Shown here: piece after piece, positions 30,930-37,749 of the stretch | Position numbering within the stretch: position 1 is the stretch's first letter | Layout: every line of letters begins with the position of its first letter | From: an uncultured Prevotellaceae bacterium | GTDB lineage: Bacteria > Bacteroidota > Bacteroidia > Bacteroidales > Bacteroidaceae | DNA: 64,000 nt | Direction of reading: 5' to 3' | NCBI GenBank assembly: GCA_902800595.1 | Contig: CADCFA010000007.1 | Location: 1-64,000, forward strand | Notes under the pieces: model-generated | The model's input: only the letters and a program-made list of their open reading frames with translations | Database searches by the model: none | What the model was told of the DNA's origin: nothing | Made by a program: the position numbers and the translations under genes

Positions 30930-31733
30930 TTAAGTCAGTTCATACACACCTGTTGGCAGCTGGCGACGCAGCACCTCCAGTTCCACATCCTTGCCAGGCA
31001 CAATACCATAGCTTCTTAGAATTGCCTCCACTGTCTTACGAGCCAGTTCCGGATGATTATTCTCCTCACTGAGATGACAAAGCCAGATGTGCTTCAGGTT
31101 TTCCGACATCTGGTTAGCAAGGACCTCTCCACAGTCTTTGTTCGACAAATGCCCCGTATTACTGAGGATACGTTTCTTCAGATATTCCGGATACGGTCCA
31201 CTTAACAGCATCTCAACATCGTGGTTGGCTTCTATCACCAGATAGTTTGCGCGCGAGATACTTGCACATATCTCTTCCGTGATACTACCCACATCTGTTA
31301 TCACCACAAAGGTGATACCCTCCACCAGTATCTCATAGCCCACGTTCTCGCTAGCATCATGAGGAACTGCGAATGGCTTCACCAAGAAGTCACCCATCTG
31401 GACAGGCTCACCTACCACAATCTCCTTTTTCATCTCATCAGCCACTTTCCTTGCCACACAATAGTTATGGTCAATGCCCGAATGCACCTTTTTTGTTGCA
31501 TAGACAGGCACCTTGTATTCATGGCTGAACGAGCCCACTGACTTGATATGATCTGCATGGTCGTGGGTTATCAGCACCCGATGTACTTTTGAGAGCTGTA
31601 TGCCATAGTCCTTACAGGATTTCTTTAGAGAGCGTATGCCAACGCCGATATCTATTATCAAGCCGTCGGTTGCAGTACCAAGATAATAGCAATTACCGCT
31701 GCTACCACTTCCAAACGATATGAATTTCAACAT
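30930..31733 (-). CDS. walJ: Metallo-beta-lactamase fold hydrolase, WalJ/YycJ-like
   Basis: The 267-residue protein has the full metal-binding set of MBL-fold hydrolases: THDHADH at about 55-61, PHDASEN, DVGSI, and a terminal H in CHLSEENN. The start GSGSSGNCYYL and the block SNTGHLSNKDCGEVL are those of the YycJ group, which is suggested to act as a nuclease in DNA metabolism. The symbol is used on family resemblance. A -7 element lies 21 nt upstream. Confidence 0.85.
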   Translation of the reverse strand: MLKFISFGSGSSGNCYYLGTATDGLIIDIGVGIRSLKKSCKDYGIQLSKVHRVLITHDHADHIKSVGSFSHEYKVPVYATKKVHSGIDHNYCVARKVADEMKKEIVVGEPVQMGDFLVKPFAVPHDASENVGYEILVEGITFVVITDVGSITEEICASISRANYLVIEANHDVEMLLSGPYPEYLKKRILSNTGHLSNKDCGEVLANQMSENLKHIWLCHLSEENNHPELARKTVEAILRSYGIVPGKDVELEVLRRQLPTGVYELT

Positions 31734-31753
31734 GTCTTATTTTTATTTTCGTG

Positions 31754-31761
31754 CAAAGGTA
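31754..31761 (-). promoter_or_regulatory. Probable -7 element upstream of walJ-like gene
   Basis: TACCTTTG on the minus strand lies 20 nt before the ATG. No TTTG was found at the standard spacing. Confidence 0.55.
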
Positions 31762-31805
31762 CAAAAAAATATGTGAATATGTAGGCTTTTCACATAAATT
31801 ATATC

Positions 31806-34031
31806 TTAGAATGGCATTCCTACTGCGAAATGGAATGCAAAGTCCCGACTGAACCTCGGATGAATCAATGGATAGTGGGCTTCATCTTCCGTCTGATAGG
31901 CGGGATTGATGGCCTTCATACCCATATCAAAACGTAAAACGAAAAAGTCGAAATTCAGACGCAGACCAAGACCATAGCTCACAGCCAGATCGGTTATCAG
32001 GCTTTTAAAAGTGAACTGTCCGCCTGGCTGTTCGTCATACTGCCTGAGAGTCCAGATATTACCTGCGTCAAGGAATGCTGCCCCATTAAACTTCCAGAAA
32101 AGATGCGTGCGGTATTCCAGATTCAGGTCTATTTTCAAGTCACCGGTCTGCGTAATGAAGTTTATACGTCCATCCTTGTCCTTATAGCGACCAGGTCCCA
32201 GACTTCTCACCGTCCAACCTCGCACACTATTTGCACCACCCGAGAAATAACGTTTCTCAAAAGGCAGCACCTTGGAGTTTCCATAAGGATAGGCCACACC
32301 CAGTCCTACATGGAATATCAACTGGTCTTTATATGCACGCCCCAGAAGGTTACGGGCAAAGTCCACATCCGCTTTCACATACTGGGCATAGGCAATATCA
32401 AACACCCTATATTGGCCATTAACATTCTTCGATCCGCCGAAGATGGCAGTACCCAATCCCAGCAAGTTACCAGCCGATTCCACATTGGTTTTCAGGGCCA
32501 CTCTGCCATTATTATAAGTATAGCCAAAGCCCATCTTCATGATGAACAGGTCTTCGTAATTATAGCGAAGAATAACGTTCGAATTGCTGGGATTGTCGAG
32601 ATATTCTTTTCTAAAAGTATCACTTATCCAGGGCATGAACACATAGTTCAGGTCGAGTACATCGAAACGGTAGCTGTCTGGATGTCCCTGTTTTTTCCAT
32701 AGGTAACGCCAACCAGAAGACAGGACACGGCGATGGAATTCCGGACGATCCTGAGAGTCATACATCAGCGACACCTCACTTGTGGCGGTATTTCTCCTGC
32801 GGCTTTCTGCACTCAGGAAAGGAATAATGAAGCGTGGGAAAGTCAGTCGCCCCTCAATACTGTATTCTATAAAGTCCTGATTGCTATAGCCTTCCAGTCC
32901 ACGGATTGCCTCATAAGCACCACGCACCTTCATCGTGAAGGTCTCAGAGCCCCTGAAGATATTGCGGTTCTGATAAGTCAACGAGACGGCTGCACCAAGA
33001 TCACCTGACGTATTCGTACCTTCCGGCTGAAAACTGATGGTCGATGGCTTATTGGTCTGAATCTGTATCTTTGTATCCAGAAGTGTTGTGTCTGCCACAG
33101 GCTGAAAACTGATATTCGTGTACCTCACAGCCCCCAGTCGTCCGAAGTGGTTATAAGTGTTTTGCAACTGACTACTGGAATACGGCTGTCCTTCCGTTAA
33201 GAAGGTATTTTCCTTCAATACCGACGACCGCAGATGAATCACCGAATCATTAAGGGCACCACTCTCATAACTGATATTCCGAATCCAGTATCTGCTATGA
33301 AGGGTGTCCCTCGCCTCACTATTTGCGCGATAAGGATGAAGCACCATGGTCAGCCCCACCTCATGCCGGGCGGAGTCTTTACGAGCCCGATAGGTGATAA
33401 ACTCCTTATGGAATCTGAAGTAGCCCTGATCCTGAAGAAAAGACGTAATTTGCGAACGTTCAGCATTCAAGGCATCGGTACTGAACTGCAGGCCATTGTA
33501 AAGCAATGGCTTACGAGAAGCGATCATCCGGGCAATCACAGAATCCTGAATGTCGGTTGTGAAGTCACTAATATAATAGGGCTTTCCAGGGTGTAACACA
33601 TAAAGTGCATCCATCTTTCGACGATGCGGCTTTATGAACATCTCCACCTGAGCATCAAGATAGCCTTTATTCTGAAGTGCCAACTGCAGATCTTCACAAC
33701 TCTGACGAGCCAAAAGGGTGTCATAGATGACAGGAGCCTCACCCATCTGACGCAAGGTGCGATTAATCCATGAGCTGTCCTTACCCGCCATCGCATAAAC
33801 ACCAAGAGGAATCTTGATGGCAGAGAACCAGCGAGCGTTTCCTTTCTGGCGCACATAGTTCATCATCTGCGTGGGATTGATGTCCTGATACTTTCCGTCT
33901 GTCATTACCTTCACCTTGTCAAGCATGTAGGTACCTTCAGGCAGATCACGAGAAGCCGAGCAGGAACCTAACAGCAAGGCACCTGCCAGAAGGGTGAGAT
34001 ATGACCATTTTACGGGTTTCTTCATCAACAT
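31806..34031 (-). CDS. BamA/TamA-like outer membrane lipoprotein
   Basis: The 741-residue protein has a lipoprotein signal with Cys24 (ALLLGSC), POTRA-like segments (about 30-330, with KGYLDAQVEM and DQGYFRF as typical cores), and a C-terminal beta-barrel of the Omp85 family. SVRGWTVRSLGPG near residue 620 fits the VRGF/Y motif of the barrel lid. It is lipidated, unlike BamA itself, and the family is often annotated as a BamA/TamA family outer membrane protein. Its cargo is unknown. The promoter region is shared with the divergent methyltransferase gene. Confidence 0.85.
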   Translation of the reverse strand: MLMKKPVKWSYLTLLAGALLLGSCSASRDLPEGTYMLDKVKVMTDGKYQDINPTQMMNYVRQKGNARWFSAIKIPLGVYAMAGKDSSWINRTLRQMGEAPVIYDTLLARQSCEDLQLALQNKGYLDAQVEMFIKPHRRKMDALYVLHPGKPYYISDFTTDIQDSVIARMIASRKPLLYNGLQFSTDALNAERSQITSFLQDQGYFRFHKEFITYRARKDSARHEVGLTMVLHPYRANSEARDTLHSRYWIRNISYESGALNDSVIHLRSSVLKENTFLTEGQPYSSSQLQNTYNHFGRLGAVRYTNISFQPVADTTLLDTKIQIQTNKPSTISFQPEGTNTSGDLGAAVSLTYQNRNIFRGSETFTMKVRGAYEAIRGLEGYSNQDFIEYSIEGRLTFPRFIIPFLSAESRRRNTATSEVSLMYDSQDRPEFHRRVLSSGWRYLWKKQGHPDSYRFDVLDLNYVFMPWISDTFRKEYLDNPSNSNVILRYNYEDLFIMKMGFGYTYNNGRVALKTNVESAGNLLGLGTAIFGGSKNVNGQYRVFDIAYAQYVKADVDFARNLLGRAYKDQLIFHVGLGVAYPYGNSKVLPFEKRYFSGGANSVRGWTVRSLGPGRYKDKDGRINFITQTGDLKIDLNLEYRTHLFWKFNGAAFLDAGNIWTLRQYDEQPGGQFTFKSLITDLAVSYGLGLRLNFDFFVLRFDMGMKAINPAYQTEDEAHYPLIHPRFSRDFAFHFAVGMPF

Positions 34032-34044
34032 TCTTATTTGTAAG

Positions 34045-34075
34045 TTGCAAAATTACGAAAAAGTTCTTAACTTTG
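34045..34075 (+). promoter_or_regulatory. Promoter of the SpoU methyltransferase gene
   Basis: TTG (34045-34047) and TAACTTTG (34068-34075) have a 20-nt spacer. The leader is about 20 nt. It overlaps the minus-strand TAATTTTG (34048-34055) that probably serves the BamA-like gene. Confidence 0.7.
34048..34055 (-). promoter_or_regulatory. Probable -7 element of the BamA-like gene
   Basis: TAATTTTG on the minus strand is 17 nt before the ATG. No clear upstream element is seen. It lies inside the plus-strand promoter, so the two divergent promoters probably compete. Confidence 0.5.
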
Positions 34076-34101
34076 CATCGGAATTAACGACTTTTTTCAA
34101 A

Positions 34102-34857
34102 ATGATCAGTAAAAATCAGCAAAAATATATCCGTCAACTCGAACAGAAGAAATACCGCAAGCGGGAAGGTCTGTTCGTGGCAGAAGGAACTAAGGTGGTA
34201 GGCGACCTCTTGAAACGCTATGAGCCGAAGGCTGTGTTCGCTACGACACAATGGCAGGCACCAGAAGGAATCACCCCACAGGTTCTTACTGAAGAAGAAC
34301 TGCAACGTATCAGTTTCCAGCAACATCCCCAACAAGTGCTTGCCCTCTTCCCCATCCCATCACAGGATACTTCTGATCCGCTGACATTATTGAGCGCCCA
34401 GACACTGGCTCTTGCACTTGATGGTGTTCAGGACCCGGGCAATCTGGGAACCATCATCCGCATTGCCGACTGGTTTGGCATCAGCACACTTATCTGTAGT
34501 GAGGATACTGCCGACGCCTGGAATCCCAAGGTGGTACAAGCCACGATGGGAAGTCTGGCTCGCGTCAACATCATCTACACCCCATTGACGGATCTGCTCG
34601 ACCGTCTGCCAGATACCTATCCCGTCTATGGAACTTTCCTGGATGGTAAGGATATCTACGAAGAAGAGCTCACGCCAGGTGGACTGATTGTTATGGGAAA
34701 TGAAGGTAACGGTATTTCCGACGAAGTGCGCCAACGCATCAACCGCCGACTGCTGATTCCCGATTTCCATCAAGGAGAAACGGCTGACAGTCTGAATGTT
34801 GCCATCGCCACCGCCATCACTTGCAGCGAATTCAGGCGGAGGGCTGTTCGTGGATAA
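34102..34857 (+). CDS. SpoU/TrmH family RNA 2'-O-methyltransferase
   Basis: The 251-residue protein has an N-terminal substrate-binding domain (KYIRQLEQKKYRKREGLFVAEG) and a SPOUT domain with the three motifs: LDGVQDPGNLGTIIRIADW, IVMGNEGNGIS, and LLIPDFHQGETADSLNVAIA. It probably methylates ribose in rRNA or tRNA with S-adenosylmethionine; the target is not clear. An open frame to 33994 exists upstream, but the ATG at 34102 fits the family and the promoter. The 3' end overlaps gldE by 26 bp on the other strand. Confidence 0.9.
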   Translation: MISKNQQKYIRQLEQKKYRKREGLFVAEGTKVVGDLLKRYEPKAVFATTQWQAPEGITPQVLTEEELQRISFQQHPQQVLALFPIPSQDTSDPLTLLSAQTLALALDGVQDPGNLGTIIRIADWFGISTLICSEDTADAWNPKVVQATMGSLARVNIIYTPLTDLLDRLPDTYPVYGTFLDGKDIYEEELTPGGLIVMGNEGNGISDEVRQRINRRLLIPDFHQGETADSLNVAIATAITCSEFRRRAVRG

Positions 34858-36151
34858 TAACCTTGATTTTTGAGATACGATGACCGTCGAGTTCTGTTAC
34901 TTCAAATGTGAAGTTCTGGAAGTCGATGCGTTCGTGAAGTTCCGGGAAATCACCTTTAATCTCCAACAGCAGCCCCGCCAACGAGTCGGCATCTCCCTCA
35001 ACTTCCTCAAATATCTCATCGTCGAGATCTAGAATCTTATATAGATCGCTCAATAGCGTCTTACCTTCAAACACATAGGTATTCGCATTGATACGGGTAT
35101 AAGGCTTTTCCTCCTCATCATACTCATCGTTGATCTCACCTACAATCTCCTCCAGGATATCCTCAAGGGTAATGATGCCGCTGGTACCGCCAAACTCATC
35201 AACCACGATGGCAATATGCACCTTGTTCTCCTGAAAATCGCGCAGCAAATCATCAATCTTCTTCGTCTCAGGCACGAAATATGGCGGACGGATCAGCGAC
35301 TGCCAACGAAAGTTTGAGGGTTTCGACAGATAAGGCAGCAAGTCCTTGATATACAGGATACCGCGAATATTATCAATAGAACCTTGATAGACAGGAATTC
35401 GTGAGTAGTTGTTCTCAACAACACACTTCAGCACATCGGCGAAAGAAGTACGGAAGTCAAGATCAACCACATCCTGACGACTGGTCATCACCTCTTTGGC
35501 AGTCTCATCGCCAAAACGCACAATGCCTTCGAGCATATTCTTTTCCTCCTTCAGGTCATTCTTGTCGGTAAGTTCCAATGCCTGCTCAAGGTCGTCAACG
35601 CTCAGCACATGATTTTCCTTTTGAACAATCTTCTCAGCCAGCACACCAGAACGAAGCAGAATCGAAGCCAACGGATAGAACAGCTTCTGCAACATGATGA
35701 TACCCGAAGCTGAGAAACGGCAGAATGCCAAGGGATGCTGGCTGGCATATACCTTCGGCATGATTTCACCAAAAAGAAGGAGAAGGAACGTGAGCAATAC
35801 CGTAATGACTACGAACTCCAACCAGTAAGCTGTACCAAAATCAATGACATGCGCAATAAAATAATTGGCCAGCATGATGATGGTGACGTTCACCAGATTG
35901 TTTGTAATCAGGATGGTGGCTAAAGTACGTTCCGATTCTCGTCGCAAATCAGTAATCTGACGGTCACTTTCGTTTTTCTCTTCATCCAAATCGTTCAGAT
36001 CGTTGGGCGAAAGAGAGAAGAAAGCAATCTCCGATCCTGAGGCATAGCCAGAGAATAACAAGAGTACACAAGAAAGTACGCCAGCAATAATAGCACCTGA
36101 GGTAGGTACTAAGAACTGAACTTCGCTAAATATTTGTTGAAGATAGTCCAT
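34832..36151 (-). CDS. gldE: GldE-type CNNM/CBS membrane protein
   Basis: The 439-residue protein has an N-terminal CNNM domain with four hydrophobic helices (about 17-165), paired CBS domains (about 210-345; TSRQDVVDLDFRTSFADVL and HIAIVVDEFGGTSGIITLEDI), and a C-terminal CorC/HlyC domain (about 365-430). Relatives act in metal ion efflux; the name GldE comes from gliding flavobacteria, where ssb-gldE adjacency is also found. Gliding genes are not otherwise present, so an ion-transport role is more likely. It follows ssb by 2 nt. Confidence 0.88.
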   Translation of the reverse strand: MDYLQQIFSEVQFLVPTSGAIIAGVLSCVLLLFSGYASGSEIAFFSLSPNDLNDLDEEKNESDRQITDLRRESERTLATILITNNLVNVTIIMLANYFIAHVIDFGTAYWLEFVVITVLLTFLLLLFGEIMPKVYASQHPLAFCRFSASGIIMLQKLFYPLASILLRSGVLAEKIVQKENHVLSVDDLEQALELTDKNDLKEEKNMLEGIVRFGDETAKEVMTSRQDVVDLDFRTSFADVLKCVVENNYSRIPVYQGSIDNIRGILYIKDLLPYLSKPSNFRWQSLIRPPYFVPETKKIDDLLRDFQENKVHIAIVVDEFGGTSGIITLEDILEEIVGEINDEYDEEEKPYTRINANTYVFEGKTLLSDLYKILDLDDEIFEEVEGDADSLAGLLLEIKGDFPELHERIDFQNFTFEVTELDGHRISKIKVIIHEQPSA

Positions 36152-36153
36152 TG

Positions 36154-36561
36154 TCAGAACGGCAGAGCCTCGTCGGGCTTGTTGTCGGGCTCAGGCGCTA
36201 CTACTGCCTCATTGGCAGAAGGAGCAGCCGAAGGTTTTGGAGACAGAAGCTCCATGTTGTCAGCCCATATTTCTGTAGCATAACGACGCTGTCCCTGCTT
36301 GTCATCGTATGAGGTATAACGGATACGCCCCTCGATATAAAGCTTGTCGCCTTTATGCACATATTTCTCTACAATTTCGGCTAATCGGCGCCATAGAATA
36401 ATATTATGCCAATCGGTATGATCAGGTACCTGCGTACCATTCTGTAGTGTATAACCACGCTCAGTAGTAGCCAGGCGCACACGAGCCACAGCCACACCCT
36501 GATCCACATATCTCACTTCGGGATCCTGTCCGACGTTTCCAATAAGCATAACTTTATTCAT
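36154..36561 (-). CDS. ssb: Single-stranded DNA-binding protein
   Basis: The 135-residue protein has the OB-fold start MNKVMLIGNVGQDPEVRY, the block GTQVPDHTDWHNIILW, then a short disordered linker and the acidic interaction tip ending DEALPF. SSB binds single-stranded DNA at replication forks. It is shorter than E. coli SSB (178) because of the reduced linker. It lies between a gene of unknown function and gldE. Confidence 0.95.
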   Translation of the reverse strand: MNKVMLIGNVGQDPEVRYVDQGVAVARVRLATTERGYTLQNGTQVPDHTDWHNIILWRRLAEIVEKYVHKGDKLYIEGRIRYTSYDDKQGQRRYATEIWADNMELLSPKPSAAPSANEAVVAPEPDNKPDEALPF

Positions 36562-36567
36562 AGTACA

Positions 36568-37110
36568 TTACATTTTAGCCTTACCTAAATAACGGAATTT
36601 AAAGTTCTTACCCTTAGCTGAGGGGAACTGACTGCGCTCATCCACACGCTCACGCAGATGCTCCACGATACGCTCATAGCAGTCAAGTCCCGACTCTGCC
36701 TTCACACGAGCCGCAAACCTTGTATCACGATACTGGAACTTACCTGTACCAGGAACCATCAGCACGCGTTTGAAGTCGAGTGTTCCTTCATACCAGCCCG
36801 GGCAGATCTCATTCAATCGGTTCACCACAGGTGAAGCCTGTTTCTGTGCTGGAGTCTCAGGCGCATGTACCGCCTTCTTATCCTTAAAATCCTGCATGGT
36901 TGAAGCGTCAGTCTTTATAATGATAAAATAGACACGGGGATGGATCTTATAACGTTTGGGATAAAACACATCACTAGCCACATACTCGCGGATGTCAGCC
37001 TCTAACTCAGGATCTACATCGATCTCATCAATACTTCTTAAAAAGTCTATAGCATCATCAACTGTAGAAACGAGTGTTTCACGGTCAAAATATCTTAAAT
37101 ATAAATTCAT
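36568..37110 (-). CDS. Conserved protein of unknown function upstream of ssb
   Basis: The 180-residue soluble protein is not recognised. It starts MNLYLRYFDRETLVST at 37110; an in-frame extension to 37176 reads through the tRNA-Gly gene and is rejected. Features: an acidic helical N-third (VDDAIDFLRSIDEIDVDPELEADI), a central KRYKIHPRVYFIIIKT, and a basic C-terminus (KGKNFKFRYLGKAKM). Its ATG lies only 24 nt after the end of the tRNA cluster and no full promoter fits between them, so it is probably made from the tRNA transcript together with ssb and gldE. Confidence 0.7.
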   Translation of the reverse strand: MNLYLRYFDRETLVSTVDDAIDFLRSIDEIDVDPELEADIREYVASDVFYPKRYKIHPRVYFIIIKTDASTMQDFKDKKAVHAPETPAQKQASPVVNRLNEICPGWYEGTLDFKRVLMVPGTGKFQYRDTRFAARVKAESGLDCYERIVEHLRERVDERSQFPSAKGKNFKFRYLGKAKM

Positions 37111-37134
37111 TTGATAATGTTGTTTTCCTAAAAG

Positions 37135-37207
37135 AGCGGAAAACGGGACTCGGACCCGCGACCCCAACCTTGGCAAGGTTGTGCTCTACCAACTGAGCTA
37201 TTTCCGC
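37135..37207 (-). tRNA. tRNA-Gly (GCC), copy 1
   Basis: A 73-nt cloverleaf with the acceptor stem GCGGAAA/TTTCCGC, D arm GCTC..GAGC, anticodon loop TTGCCAA and T loop TCCGAGT. The discriminator base is T, and CCA is not encoded. It is the last gene of the cluster and identical to copy 2. Confidence 0.97.
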
Positions 37208-37213
37208 GTTTTT

Positions 37214-37221
37214 CAAAAATA
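37214..37221 (-). promoter_or_regulatory. Possible internal -7 element between tRNAs
   Basis: TATTTTTG fits TAnnTTTG and lies 7 nt upstream of the last tRNA-Gly. There is no matching -33 element, so it may be chance in an A/T-rich spacer. Confidence 0.25.
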
Positions 37222-37223
37222 CG

Positions 37224-37307
37224 TGAAGAGGAGGAGACTCGAACTCCCACGTCGCAATTGACACTACCCCCTCAAAGTAGCGCGTCTACCAATTCCGCCA
37301 CCTCTCC
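37224..37307 (-). tRNA. tRNA-Leu (GAG)
   Basis: An 84-nt class II tRNA with a long variable arm, acceptor GGAGAGG/CCTCTTC (one G-T pair), anticodon loop TTGAGGG with anticodon GAG and G37, and T loop TTCGAGT. Confidence 0.95.
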
Positions 37308-37333
37308 ATCATATAACGATGAATAAAAAAGAG

Positions 37334-37415
37334 TGCCCAGAACAGGACTCGAACCTGCACGCCTCGCGGCACACGCACCTGAAACGTGCGCGTCTACCAA
37401 TTCCGCCACCTGGGC
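37334..37415 (-). tRNA. tRNA-Leu (CAG)
   Basis: An 82-nt class II tRNA with acceptor GCCCAGG/TCTGGGC, anticodon loop TTCAGGT with anticodon CAG, and a variable-arm hairpin. The D arm is identical to that of tRNA-Leu(GAG). Confidence 0.95.
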
Positions 37416-37429
37416 ATTTCAACATGTTG

Positions 37430-37502
37430 AGCGGAAAACGGGACTCGGACCCGCGACCCCAACCTTGGCAAGGTTGTGCTCTACCAACTGAGCTATTTCC
37501 GC
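37430..37502 (-). tRNA. tRNA-Gly (GCC), copy 2
   Basis: The sequence is identical to copy 1 over 73 nt. It is the first gene of the cluster, about 110 nt after the predicted transcription start. Confidence 0.97.
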
Positions 37503-37618
37503 GTCTTCTTCGAAGACTTGGCATTTTTGGCTTCGCCTCGGCCTAAAAGCAAGCTTTTTCGGCTCTCGACTTGCTCAAAAATTCCGCTTTCTTCAAGGCA
37601 TTTCTCTAAATGCGAGTG

Positions 37619-37649
37619 CAAAGGTAATGCTTTTTTTTGAACTGACAAA
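37619..37649 (-). promoter_or_regulatory. Promoter of the tRNA cluster
   Basis: TACCTTTG (37619-37626) and TTTG (37646-37649) lie 19 nt apart on the minus strand. The leader of about 110 nt up to the first tRNA holds short self-complementary segments around GTCTTCGAAGAAGAC. Nothing else is seen in the 247-nt gap between the cluster and the GH127 gene. Confidence 0.78.
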
Positions 37650-37749
37650 CTTTTCAGCAGTTTTTTTTCAAAAAAATCTTTCCTTTCCTCATTTTTGCCC
37701 TCCTCCACTACCCTACACCTTATATATAAATAAGCAATCAGGTGCCAGT

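Noticed and set aside
36568..37176. Upstream start of the gene before ssb
   Set aside because: The added 22 residues translate part of tRNA-Gly; the ATG at 37110 is used.
37309..37546. Short frames across the tRNA cluster
   Set aside because: They translate tRNA genes on either strand, and the tRNAs have full cloverleaf structures.
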